64,000 bases of DNA from Corynebacterium ulceribovis DSM 45146 (GTDB taxonomy: Bacteria; Actinomycetota; Actinomycetes; Mycobacteriales; Mycobacteriaceae), in NCBI RefSeq assembly GCF_000372445.1, contig NZ_AQUY01000002.1, forward strand, positions 89,561 to 153,560, in the 5' to 3' direction. The notes beneath the pieces are model-generated. The model made no database searches and was not told where the DNA came from. It saw only the letters and a list, made by a program, of their open reading frames with translations. Below, piece by piece: positions 39,770-48,075 of this stretch; position 1 is the stretch's first letter, and every line of letters starts with the position of its first letter. The position numbers and the translations under genes were made by a program.

Positions 39770-40747
39770 GTGAACTATGACCACCGCAATGCTGGCTCCG
39801 CCCCAGTAACCGCTGTTGCCCACGCCAAGGTGAATTTGCACCTGGGGGTTGGGGATTGCCGTAGCGACGGCTTCCATGATTTGGTGAGCGTTTTTCAGTC
39901 GGTGGACTTGGCAACTCGCGTCACCTTGACTCCGTTGGATTGGGCGTTGGAGTCCGCGGAGTCTGCGGTCCATAAGCTGACGGTTGCCGGCCCAGATGCC
40001 GCCGACATCCCCACCGATCAGTCCAATTTGGCGTGGCGGGCAATCGACCTAGCGATGGAACGCGGTTTCGTCCGCTCGGATGAATGCGTGCCAGTCGACA
40101 TTCATATCGACAAAGCGATTCCGGTGGCCGGTGGTATGGCTGGTGGTTCCGCTGATGCGGCAGCAGCATTGGTGGCGGCGAATGAACTGTGGCAGTTAGG
40201 TCTGACTCGCGAAGACCTCTTCGAAGTCGCGGCGGAACTTGGTTCTGATGTGCCGTTTTGCCTGCATGGCGGGACCGCTATTGGTACCGGTCGTGGGGAA
40301 GAGTTGACCCAGGTGCTCACCCGTGGGCAGCTACACTGGGCATTAGCCTTTTTTGATGAGGGACTCGGCACACCACAAGTATTCCGTCGCCTCGATGAAC
40401 TGCGCACTGACCTAACCCGGCCAGATAACTATGCGCGGCTTGCGCAGCCAATGGAATTGTTGCGTGCTTTAGCTAGCGCTGACATCCAATCCGTCGCAAA
40501 GCACTTGCACAATGACCTGCAGATACCTGCAACGGAGATGCGCGCTGATGTCGCTCGCATCCTGCAGGTGGGGACCGACGCTGGGGCGTTGGGCGCATTG
40601 GTGTCGGGTAGCGGTCCGACCTGTGCCTTCCTGTGCGAGTCGGCGGAGGTAGCACTGCAGGTGGCAGATGAGCTGGCGGCTAACCCAGAATGTGGCCGGG
40701 TGCTCACGACCAGTTCGCCAGCCACTGGCGCGCATTTAGTGAAGTAA
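39770..40747 (+). CDS. ispE: 4-diphosphocytidyl-2-C-methyl-D-erythritol kinase
   Basis: 325 residues, GTG start. GHMP kinase fold: KVNLHLGVGDCRSDGFHDL at the N-terminus, ATP-loop PVAGGMAGGSADAAAALVAAN (seen as PVAGGMAGGSADAAAAL, about 122) and the C-terminal GALVSGSGPTCAFL. Phosphorylates CDP-ME in the MEP route to isoprenoids. 27 bases after ksgA. Confidence 0.93.
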   Translation: MNYDHRNAGSAPVTAVAHAKVNLHLGVGDCRSDGFHDLVSVFQSVDLATRVTLTPLDWALESAESAVHKLTVAGPDAADIPTDQSNLAWRAIDLAMERGFVRSDECVPVDIHIDKAIPVAGGMAGGSADAAAALVAANELWQLGLTREDLFEVAAELGSDVPFCLHGGTAIGTGRGEELTQVLTRGQLHWALAFFDEGLGTPQVFRRLDELRTDLTRPDNYARLAQPMELLRALASADIQSVAKHLHNDLQIPATEMRADVARILQVGTDAGALGALVSGSGPTCAFLCESAEVALQVADELAANPECGRVLTTSSPATGAHLVK

Positions 40748-40796
40748 CTGGTTAAGTAGTTGGACACGTAAAACGACAATCGGAGTGAGGTAGTTC

Positions 40797-42638
40797 GTGG
40801 CAGCCCATCCAGTAAACCTGGTCAATGCGGAAAATGTGACGCTGAATTATGGCCTGAAGACGGTGCTGGACGAGGTGAGTCTGGGCGTCCAAAAGGGCGA
40901 CCGCATCGGCGTTGTTGGCCTTAATGGCGGTGGTAAATCCTCCCTGTTACGCGTGTTGACGCATACCGAAGAGCCGAACTCCGGCCGAGTTTCGCATATG
41001 ACGGACCTGCGGATGGCTGTGGTGACCCAGCAGGCCAATCTTGATGACGACGCCACCATTGCTGATGTCGTGCTAGCCCCGTTGGGGCTGGCGGAGTACG
41101 AATGGGCCTCGCAGGCGCGGATTCGTGACATTCTGGAGGGCCTCGGCCTGACAGATTTGGGGCTCGACACGAAAGTAGGGGAGCTGTCCGGTGGCGAACG
41201 CCGTCGCACAAACCTCGGTGCGGCGCTGGTGCGCGAACTTGACCTGCTGGTGCTGGATGAGCCGACCAACCACCTGGATATTGAAGGCGTGGAATGGCTG
41301 GCGCAGCACCTGCTGGCCCGGGACTGCGCCCTCGTGGTTGTCACACACGACCGTTGGTTCCTTGACACAGTGGCGACGCTGACGTGGGAAGTCCATGACG
41401 GACAGGTTGATGTGTATGAAGGCGGCTATAACGACTGGGCGTTTGCCCGGGCGGAACGAGCGCGCCAAGCCGATGCGATGGAACAGCGCCGCCAGAATCT
41501 GGCGCGCAAAGAATTGGCTTGGTTGCGCCGCGGTGCACCAGCGCGCACCTCGAAGCCGCGCTACCGCATTGAAGCTGCTGAAGCGCTGATTGCGGATGTG
41601 CCGGCGCCGCGAAACAAGATTGAACTGATGAAGTTCTCGCAGCGCCGCCAAGGCAAGATTGTGGTGAACCTGGAAGATGCGACGCTGGCATCGCCGGATG
41701 GTCGAGTGCTGGTCGAAGACCTGACGTGGCGGCTCGCGCCGGGCGAACGCATCGGCCTCGTTGGTGTGAATGGTTCCGGTAAAACCACACTGTTGCGGGC
41801 GATTGCTGGGGAAAAGGAATTGGAATCGGGCCGACGCACCGAAGGCAAAACGGTGCGGTTGGGTTGGCTGCGCCAGGAACTCGATGATCTGCCAATGGAC
41901 ATGCGTGTGCTCGATGCTGTTGAAGATGTCGCGGCGCGCATCGATTTCGGTAAAGGTGAACTGACCGCATCGCAGCTAGCGGAGCGGCTCGGCTTTTCCC
42001 CGAAACGGCAGCGCACCCCGATCAAAGACCTCTCCGGTGGTGAGCGCCGCAGGCTCCAGCTGACCCGCGTCCTGATGTCCGAGCCGAACCTACTGCTTCT
42101 TGACGAGCCAACAAACGACTTGGACATTGACACCCTGCAGGAACTAGAAGACCTGCTGGATAACTGGCCGGGCACACTCGTGATCATTTCGCACGACCGC
42201 TACTTGGTGGAACGAGTTTGTGACGTCACTTATGCACTGTTTGGCGATGGCAAGCTGACCAACCTGCCAGGAGGAATCGAATCCTATTTGGCGCGACGTC
42301 GGGAGCTTGCGGCTGCGGACATTGGTGGGGCTGCCCCAAAACGTCAACAAGCCCAGAAGGGCGGGGACACCGCGGAAACCGCAACGGCCGCACCAAAGTT
42401 GAGCAACCAGCAGCAGCGGGAATTGCATAAGGAAATGTCGAAGATTGAACGGCAGATGCAGAAACTGCAGCAGAAGGAAACGCAGCTGGAGGCCGAACTG
42501 GCGGCCGTGAGCGCGGACATCGCCAACCTGGATACCGCGAAGTTGGCGGAGTTGGATAAGGAACGTCAGGAAGTAGCTGAGCAGCGCGAAGGGCTCGAAA
42601 TGCGCTGGCTGGAGATTGGTGAAGAGCTGGAAGGGTAG
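40797..42638 (+). CDS. ABC-F family ATPase (Uup-like)
   Basis: 613 residues, GTG start. Two ATPase domains without membrane parts: Walker A GLNGGGKSSLLR and GVNGSGKTTLLR, signatures LSGGERRRTNLGAAL and LSGGERRRLQLTRVL, Walker B VLDEPTNHLDIEGVEWL and LLDEPTNDLDIDTL. A Lys/Gln/Glu-rich coiled coil (about 540-613) ends the protein. ABC-F proteins act on ribosomes during stalled translation; Uup types also affect DNA stability. Conserved neighbour of ispE in corynebacteria. Not obviously a resistance factor. Confidence 0.9.
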   Translation: MAAHPVNLVNAENVTLNYGLKTVLDEVSLGVQKGDRIGVVGLNGGGKSSLLRVLTHTEEPNSGRVSHMTDLRMAVVTQQANLDDDATIADVVLAPLGLAEYEWASQARIRDILEGLGLTDLGLDTKVGELSGGERRRTNLGAALVRELDLLVLDEPTNHLDIEGVEWLAQHLLARDCALVVVTHDRWFLDTVATLTWEVHDGQVDVYEGGYNDWAFARAERARQADAMEQRRQNLARKELAWLRRGAPARTSKPRYRIEAAEALIADVPAPRNKIELMKFSQRRQGKIVVNLEDATLASPDGRVLVEDLTWRLAPGERIGLVGVNGSGKTTLLRAIAGEKELESGRRTEGKTVRLGWLRQELDDLPMDMRVLDAVEDVAARIDFGKGELTASQLAERLGFSPKRQRTPIKDLSGGERRRLQLTRVLMSEPNLLLLDEPTNDLDIDTLQELEDLLDNWPGTLVIISHDRYLVERVCDVTYALFGDGKLTNLPGGIESYLARRRELAAADIGGAAPKRQQAQKGGDTAETATAAPKLSNQQQRELHKEMSKIERQMQKLQQKETQLEAELAAVSADIANLDTAKLAELDKERQEVAEQREGLEMRWLEIGEELEG

Positions 42639-42653
42639 TACGGTTGAACGTCT

Positions 42654-43154
42654 ATGGCTAAGAAGTCGAAGAAGAGCAGCAAGATTGAATCCGCCGGTAT
42701 CGTAGCGACGAACCGGAAAGCTCGGCATGACTTTAATATCCTAGAGACCTACGAAGCGGGCATTGCGCTGGTAGGTACCGAGGTGAAAGCACTGCGGGAA
42801 GGCAAAGCGAGCCTGGTTGACGCTTTTGCCACCATCGATGACGGTGAAGTGTGGCTGCGCGGGCTGCATATCCCGGAGTATTCGCATGGCACCTGGACGA
42901 ACCACCCGCCGAAACGCAACCGCAAACTGCTGCTGCACCGCGGGGAGATTGACTCGCTGATGGGCAAAGTGCGTGACGGCAATAAAACCCTGCTACCGCT
43001 GAGCCTGTATTTCAAGAACGGCCGGATGAAAGTCGAACTTGGGCTTGCGCAGGGTAAACAGGATTATGACAAGCGGCAGGATATTAAACGTCGCACGGAA
43101 GAGCGAGAGATTACTCGGGAGCTGGGCCGGAAAATCAAGGGCATCAACGCCTAG
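42654..43154 (+). CDS. smpB: SsrA-binding protein SmpB
   Basis: 166 residues. The tmRNA-binding OB fold is clear: NRKARHDFNILETYEAGIAL, GTEVKALREGKASLVDAF, NPPKRNRKLLLH-type segment (HPPKRNRKLLLHRGEID) and the basic C-terminal tail. It delivers tmRNA to stalled ribosomes. The tmRNA itself is 840 bases downstream, with one TetR gene in between. Confidence 0.94.
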   Translation: MAKKSKKSSKIESAGIVATNRKARHDFNILETYEAGIALVGTEVKALREGKASLVDAFATIDDGEVWLRGLHIPEYSHGTWTNHPPKRNRKLLLHRGEIDSLMGKVRDGNKTLLPLSLYFKNGRMKVELGLAQGKQDYDKRQDIKRRTEEREITRELGRKIKGINA

Positions 43155-43196
43155 TGCAGTACATTTATTTTTTTCCTATAATTCCAGGTAGAGTGA

Positions 43197-43211
43197 TGAA
43201 AATAGCTATCA
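43197..43211. promoter_or_regulatory. Dyad resembling a metal-regulator box upstream of a TetR gene
   Basis: TGAAAATAGCTATCA contains the perfect palindrome ATAGCTAT and shares the outer bases with the stronger Zur-like box at 53389 (TGAAAACGATTATCA). It lies 37 bases before the TetR start. Could equally be an autoregulatory operator of that TetR protein. Confidence 0.3.
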
Positions 43212-43247
43212 GTAGGATGGCTTTGCACACAAACTAGGCTTTAGTTA

Positions 43248-43913
43248 ATGCCGTTAGGGTTAACGCACATGACTATCAACAACACTGTGAATCGGACGAA
43301 CTCCATCGATTCAGTGATTCATGAAGCAGCACGTGCCAGCTTCATCCACCAGGGCGTGCGAAAGACGACCATTGCGTCGATTGCCCGTGATGCCCGAGTA
43401 TCCCGGCCGACAGTGTATGTGCGATATAAAAGCGTGGACGAAGCGTTGGCACAGGTGTTGCGTGCTGACGCAATGAAAGTGCTGGAAGTGATACCAGACC
43501 ACGCCACGACCGTTAACGAGATTGTGGAATGCGTGCTGGCTTTGGAAACTGCGCTGCGGACCAATGAGCTGTACGCGTCCCTGATTGAATCGGATCCGCG
43601 CGTGTTCACCTTCGCGATTTTCCAGAATCAAGCGCCGCCGCAATTGCTGGCGAACCAGCGGATGGAAACGCTGATTAAGCAGGTTCAAGAAGCACAAAGC
43701 TCCGGCTGTGGGGGCGGTGGTCGATTGATTCGGCAGGGTGACGCACACCGTATGGCTACGATGCTGCTGTTTATGATTCAAACCACAGCATTTTCGGTGG
43801 ATGCGCTGGCGCAGGTGCTTGGCGGGTTGGACGCTGCGCGCGAAGAGTTTGGGGTGCAGGTGCTCAACTACCTCAGTGACTGCGAACGAAGCTGCGGGAC
43901 GGTTGGCGCGTAA
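43248..43913 (+). CDS. TetR family transcriptional regulator
   Basis: 221 residues from 43248; an ATG at 43269 (MTINNTV) is an equally good start. The HTH covers about residues 20-65 of the long form (KTTIASIARDARVSRPTVYVRYKS). The ligand domain is unassigned. It sits alone between smpB and ssrA, which are usually direct neighbours in corynebacteria, so it may be a lineage-specific insertion. Target genes unknown. Confidence 0.8.
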   Translation: MPLGLTHMTINNTVNRTNSIDSVIHEAARASFIHQGVRKTTIASIARDARVSRPTVYVRYKSVDEALAQVLRADAMKVLEVIPDHATTVNEIVECVLALETALRTNELYASLIESDPRVFTFAIFQNQAPPQLLANQRMETLIKQVQEAQSSGCGGGGRLIRQGDAHRMATMLLFMIQTTAFSVDALAQVLGGLDAAREEFGVQVLNYLSDCERSCGTVGA

Positions 43914-43918
43914 GGCTC

Positions 43919-43947
43919 TTGACCTTGTGATATAAGGCGGCTAGGAT
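43919..43947 (+). promoter_or_regulatory. Promoter of the tmRNA gene
   Basis: TTGACC at 43919-43924 and TAGGAT at 43942-43947 are separated by 17 bases, a near-ideal housekeeping sigma promoter. Transcription would start about 35-40 bases before the mature tmRNA 5' end, leaving a short leader to be removed by RNase P. Confidence 0.75.
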
Positions 43948-43991
43948 GAATTATCCGCTTGGTTGAAGTGCGTACCCGCTGAGCGGCAAAT

Positions 43992-44373
43992 GGGGTCGAT
44001 CGGTTTCGACTTCGTTTATTTAGCTAGGGGAAGCGTGCCGGTGCAGGCTAGAGACCACCGTAAGCGTCGTAGCAACCAATAAACGCAGAGAAGAACTCTC
44101 AGCGTGACTACGCCCTCGCTGCCTAATTAACCCAGCGACCGCGTGTCTGTCAGCCCGGACGGGTCATCGGTCCGGATCCTGGCATCAGCTAGATGACTCA
44201 CCCCGCACCTGAGTCACCGGGAGTGCAGGGGGACACCACACTGGTGACTGGGCCCGTCTTCTGAACATGTTTGGCTGAGTCAGAGGGTCGAGTAAGGCGA
44301 AAACCGCCATTCTGCGCACGGAGAAGCCCTAGCAAAGAGACGAAGGACCCGGGTTCAATTCCCGGCGACTCCA
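43992..44373 (+). ncRNA. ssrA: tmRNA (transfer-messenger RNA)
   Basis: The 5' GGGGTCG pairs with the 3' CGACTCC to form the tRNA-like acceptor stem, and GGGTTCAATTCCC near 44350 is the T arm. The tag reading frame at 44085-44126 encodes AEKNSQRDYALAA followed by TAA, a corynebacterial tag. After the discriminator A the sequence is CTG, so CCA is not encoded. It rescues stalled ribosomes with SmpB (42654). Ends are set by the stem and could be off by one or two bases. Confidence 0.95.
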
Positions 44374-44377
44374 CTGA

Positions 44378-44418
44378 CAAACCCCCAGTTCCTATGTAGG
44401 AGCTGGGGGTTTGTTGTT
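44378..44418 (+). terminator. Terminator of the tmRNA gene
   Basis: AAACCCCCAG and CTGGGGGTTT form a perfect 10-bp stem, extended inward by TTCCTA/TAGGAG, then GTTGTTT. It begins 5 bases after the mature tmRNA. The stem resembles that after the tRNA-Ala at 62838. Confidence 0.92.
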
Positions 44419-44888
44419 TCGTGCATCTCCCAGCCTCGCTAGAAACGCAATGCCGCCCTAAGGCGTAATGCGTCAACTTAGGGAAAGAGGTAACCTAGCG
44501 ATCGGCTGTGGAGGATTGGGGGCCTATTCATCTCGTGGTGGCCGGTCGGTTGAACCGGCTCTACCACGCTGGAATACATCAGCTCATCCGGAACATTGCC
44601 CGGGGCAGCACACGTATCCTTCTCCGCGCCAACCACTGCACCGAAACGTTAGGTAACGTGACTAATTTCTGTGCGTCATCCGTGCACGGAATCTCAATAA
44701 ATAAATCTGCGGCCTTGGCATGTGCCGCCCAAGTACACGCCGGGCCCGCGGCAACGGCGTGGAGGACGACGATGTCTAATTCATCGGGAGCATCGCTGAG
44801 CAGATTCCGTCGGAAAGCGTGGACTAAAAGCGTACGGGCACGGCCTCGGGGAGGTAGGCCGCTTGCGGGAGAGTAAGGAGCGTACCCG
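44419..44888. other. Region downstream of ssrA without a recognised gene
   Basis: 470 bases. The only sizeable open frame (44508-44876, 122 residues, GTG start) has no ribosome site and no domain I recognise; its composition (His/Arg/Ser-rich, several Cys) is unlike the neighbours. It may be the decayed remnant of an element inserted at ssrA. No repeat or hairpin stands out. Confidence 0.4.
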
Positions 44889-45593
44889 CTAGCTGTGGTC
44901 TACCCAGCGCAACAGACTATATAGAAAACGAGTGGAGCCAGGCATGAAATTACTGCCGTGGTGGAAGAAAGGGTCAAGCGAGGTCGTAATGATTCGCCCA
45001 GGCGTTGACGAGCTGTCTTCCAGAACAATCGCGCCAACTTCTTCCCAGTTCCCGGCAGCATTCTTCTCGTCCAGACGAACCAGTGTCTGCGCCCCGGCCG
45101 ATTCGCTAAGGTAAGCGCCATGGTGATGCCAAATAGTGGCCTTGGAAGTCAGGTACTTCCAGGCTGGATGCGTTGGCGAATCCAAACGAATTCCTGGGTC
45201 TTCACCCACAGACCACCACCAGAAATTGGTAGGCCGATCCATATGAATAAGGCCAGGTACCCAGGTTTCGGCTTCATTAATGCCCAGGACAACCAAGGTG
45301 TTGCCACGCTGTGCAACTTCAAGGAACTCGTCGGCATGGGCGCGAACCAGGTCTGGGTGCATACGGTCGGCCAGAATCACTGTCTCGAATCCGTCCAAAT
45401 CACCTGGCTGCAGCTTCGGCAGGTAGAACCAGGTTGGCTGATGGGCAAGTACAGCCGGGTCTCGCATTGTGGTCAGGTGAAAATAGCAGCCATTATGCAC
45501 AATCGCGAGGCGGCTAGCGTCCAACGGCGCCTGGTCAGTCCTCTTTAATACCGAGCCATCGGGAAGGACCGTGTGTGGTAGTGAATTTTTCAT
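44889..45593 (-). CDS. Amidotransferase-fold protein of the iron transport operon, second paralog
   Basis: 234 residues; the ATG at 45593 overlaps the previous stop (ATGA), deciding the start. I do not recognise a named family. Segments GFETVILADRMHPDLVRAHADEFLEVAQRGNTLVVLG and the end LLRWVDHS follow a class I glutamine-amidotransferase/ThuA-like alternation of strands and helices (seen as VILADR, EFLEVAQRGNTLVVLG). No GxCxG nucleophile elbow is present. It is paralogous to 45590-46198: both share a QRGN/RQGG-x-LVVLG turn, an HPAW/HPVW motif and a terminal LL-x-W/WLL. Last gene of the ABC importer operon; function unknown. Confidence 0.72.
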   Translation of the reverse strand: MKNSLPHTVLPDGSVLKRTDQAPLDASRLAIVHNGCYFHLTTMRDPAVLAHQPTWFYLPKLQPGDLDGFETVILADRMHPDLVRAHADEFLEVAQRGNTLVVLGINEAETWVPGLIHMDRPTNFWWWSVGEDPGIRLDSPTHPAWKYLTSKATIWHHHGAYLSESAGAQTLVRLDEKNAAGNWEEVGAIVLEDSSSTPGRIITTSLDPFFHHGSNFMPGSTRFLYSLLRWVDHS

Positions 45594-46198
45594 CGGGATA
45601 GCAACCAATCAATCAGCTGTGGGTGGATTCGTGCGGCAGAGTTCTGGTCACCCGCAAAAACGGCAAGTTCAATTCCTGGATGAATGAGTACCTGACCTTT
45701 TCCATAGGCGTAGACGTAATCAACAGGCAGCTTGTGCGGTCCAATGTGCGAGGCAATCACTGCACCACGTGGATGGTTGAGCGTGTATCCCCGCGCATAA
45801 AAACCCGTGACGCCGCGCCGTGCGGAAATATCCAGAAAATCGACTCCATTCCACACTGGGTGTGCGTCACCCGCGGATAGATACAACTCAGCGGGTGCTG
45901 CATAGTCAAGCTTGCGGAAATCGCCCTGACCAGGCAAGAACTTCACAACCGGGTGGCCCATCAGCGCAACCCGACCACCCTGACGGATAAACTCCTCGAG
46001 CTTATCGCTACAGGTCGACAAGAACTGTTGGTCCACTGCCATCGAAATAAGCACACCGGATACACCAGACAGGTCTGCATCTGGAAAATCGTAGGCATCC
46101 AAGTGCCGTACTTCGTTCAGTGATGGCGTCTGCGGCGGCACCATCGAGGTCGCGCCCATGCGAAGGTACAGAACTAGTTTGGCTTGTTTATCAGTCAT
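45590..46198 (-). CDS. Amidotransferase-fold protein of the iron transport operon, first paralog
   Basis: 202 residues. The ATG begins directly after the ATPase stop (TAA-ATG), so translation is coupled. The visible pattern is LSGVSGVLISMAVDQQFL, EEFIRQGGRVALMGHPV, GDAHPVWNGVDF and GQVLIHPGIELAVF, a Rossmann-like class I amidotransferase fold without a catalytic Cys in the expected turn. No membrane helix or signal peptide, so probably cytoplasmic. Pairing with an iron importer suggests a role in handling the imported chelate, but this is inference. Confidence 0.72.
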   Translation of the reverse strand: MTDKQAKLVLYLRMGATSMVPPQTPSLNEVRHLDAYDFPDADLSGVSGVLISMAVDQQFLSTCSDKLEEFIRQGGRVALMGHPVVKFLPGQGDFRKLDYAAPAELYLSAGDAHPVWNGVDFLDISARRGVTGFYARGYTLNHPRGAVIASHIGPHKLPVDYVYAYGKGQVLIHPGIELAVFAGDQNSAARIHPQLIDWLLSR

Positions 46199-46975
46199 TT
46201 AAGAATCCTTTTCTTGTTGGTGGACGCTTTCGTATCTGGTGACAAGCACTTCCCGGCTACGATTGCCATCTGGGATGGTGTGCCGGAACAGGTCAATTCG
46301 GTACAGATCGCTCAGCACTTCGTCATTAAGCAAAGAGTGGGTCCGGCCTGCATGGACAGTGCCGGTGGAACCCAGAACAAGAGTTTGTCCGCCAAGATGC
46401 AACGCGTGTTCCGGACTGTGTGTGGACAGCATCACCGCCATTCCTTCTGCTTTCAGATCTGCAAGCAGCTGCAACACCAAGGCTTGATTGTGCAGGTCGA
46501 GTGCCGATACTGGCTCGTCGAGGATGAGGGTTTGGCATTCGGTAGCTAGCGCGCGTGCGATGAGCACTAACTGTTGCTGGCCGCCGGACAGTCGAAGGAA
46601 GGGACTGCTGGCTACATGCAACAGGCCCACGCGCTCAAGGGCGTTGGCCGTAACTCGATAATCTTCCGAGCCGGGCTGCGCAAACATGCCGAGTTTTCGG
46701 GCTCGCCCCATCAACACCATGTCGAAAACCGTATAAGGGAACACTCCAGCGGTGGCCTGTGGCACGAAGCCGATTTCGCCAGTACTAGTCACCGTGCCAT
46801 GGGTCGGGGCAGTAATGCCCGCGCATAAGCTCAATAGGGTGGACTTTCCAGCGCCATTCGCCCCGAGCAGATTGGTGATTGTGCCAGAGGCGATGGAAAT
46901 ATTGACGTTGCGGAAGATCCACCGCTCGCCGTAACGGAATCCGACGTCGTTGGTACGAAGAGTTGTTTCGGGCAT
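46199..46975 (-). CDS. Iron-chelate ABC transporter, ATPase
   Basis: 258 residues. Walker A LGANGAGKSTLLSL (about 38), signature LSGGQQQLVLIARAL, Walker B LILDEPVSALD and H-loop STHSPEH, in the arrangement of FecE/HmuV-type importers. The ATG at 46975 is 2 bases past the permease stop; the frame upstream of it lies inside the permease gene. Energises import with the permease at 46978 and binding protein at 48059. Confidence 0.9.
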   Translation of the reverse strand: MPETTLRTNDVGFRYGERWIFRNVNISIASGTITNLLGANGAGKSTLLSLCAGITAPTHGTVTSTGEIGFVPQATAGVFPYTVFDMVLMGRARKLGMFAQPGSEDYRVTANALERVGLLHVASSPFLRLSGGQQQLVLIARALATECQTLILDEPVSALDLHNQALVLQLLADLKAEGMAVMLSTHSPEHALHLGGQTLVLGSTGTVHAGRTHSLLNDEVLSDLYRIDLFRHTIPDGNRSREVLVTRYESVHQQEKDS

Positions 46976-46977
46976 GC

Positions 46978-48075
46978 TTAGTCCTCGATTGCTGCGTTCT
47001 TGTGAGATACCCGAAGAAGCCAAATGAATACCGGTGCACCGACGACAGCTGTGAGAATGCCGACGGGTAATTCTGCACTGGCAACAGAGCGCGACAGGGT
47101 GTCAATGAGTGCGAGGTATCCGGCACCAATGAGGATGGACAGCGGCAACAGGGTTCGATGATCGGGACCGACAAGCAGCCGCGCAATATGAGGCACGACA
47201 AGACCAACCCAGCCAATCACGCCGGAAACTGCAACGGCACCTGCAGTAATCAGAGCCACCATTGCCAACAAGGCGATGCGCAATGGTTGGGGATTGATGC
47301 CGAGTGAACGTGCTTCGTTATCGCCAAGGCTCAGAACGTTAATGCGCCAGCGCAAACTCAAAACGATCGTGGCGCTGAGCGCAATAGGCACCAGTGCGAC
47401 CACCACTTTTGACAACGATGCGGCGCTAAGCGAACCCATGAGCCAGAAGACGATTGACGGCAAGGTGGTGTAGGGGTCCGCGATTGTGGTCACTAGGGAC
47501 ACCAAGGCAGAAAAAAGTGCACTGACGACGATACCTCCCAGGACGATCATCAGGATGGAGCCGCCACTGCGTGTTTTTCCAACGCTGATGACAATCCAAA
47601 TGGATAGCAGCCCAATAGCAAAAGAAAAGCCGATGAGCCAGAAAGTTCCGAGGCCAAGCAGCAGCGCGATAACACCGCCGAATGAAGCGCCAGAAGAGAC
47701 CCCGATGACTTGTGGACTGACCAACGGGTTGCGGAATACCGCTTGCAGGGTTGCGCCGGCAAGCGCCAACCCACCGCCGACAATCATGGCCAGTAGCACT
47801 CTGGGCAGCCGTGAGCCGAGGACTACCTGCTCTTCTTGTGTGGTCCATGTTTGCCGTAGGTCAAAGTAGTGACCAATCAGTATGCGAAGCACCTCATTGA
47901 ATGGAACATGAAAGCGTCCAGCGGACAACGCGCCAATGAAGACTGCAAAAACCGCTACTGCGGCAGTGATGAGCACACCGACAGACTTGCGGTGGTGCAA
48001 ACCTTCAGCGTGGTCGGAAGCAGCGGGAAGCTCTCGCGCTTCGCTTTGTCCGGATAGTTTAACGGAAACGGTCAT
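46978..48075 (-). CDS. Iron-chelate ABC transporter, FecCD-type permease
   Basis: 365 residues from the ATG at 48075, which overlaps the binding-protein gene by 17 bases. A hydrophilic N-terminus of 35 residues precedes nine or ten membrane helices. Motifs of the FecCD/BtuC family: RLPRVLLAMIVGGGLALAGA, FRNPLVSPQVIGVSSGASFG and GWVGLVVPHIARLLVG-like PHIARLLVGPDHR. It forms the transmembrane pore for siderophore, heme or cobalamin. The frame extends to 48129. Confidence 0.9.
   Translation of the reverse strand: MTVSVKLSGQSEARELPAASDHAEGLHHRKSVGVLITAAVAVFAVFIGALSAGRFHVPFNEVLRILIGHYFDLRQTWTTQEEQVVLGSRLPRVLLAMIVGGGLALAGATLQAVFRNPLVSPQVIGVSSGASFGGVIALLLGLGTFWLIGFSFAIGLLSIWIVISVGKTRSGGSILMIVLGGIVVSALFSALVSLVTTIADPYTTLPSIVFWLMGSLSAASLSKVVVALVPIALSATIVLSLRWRINVLSLGDNEARSLGINPQPLRIALLAMVALITAGAVAVSGVIGWVGLVVPHIARLLVGPDHRTLLPLSILIGAGYLALIDTLSRSVASAELPVGILTAVVGAPVFIWLLRVSHKNAAIED

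Noticed and set aside
44508..44876. 122-residue frame after ssrA
   Set aside because: No ribosome site, no domain, odd composition; kept only as an unexplained region.
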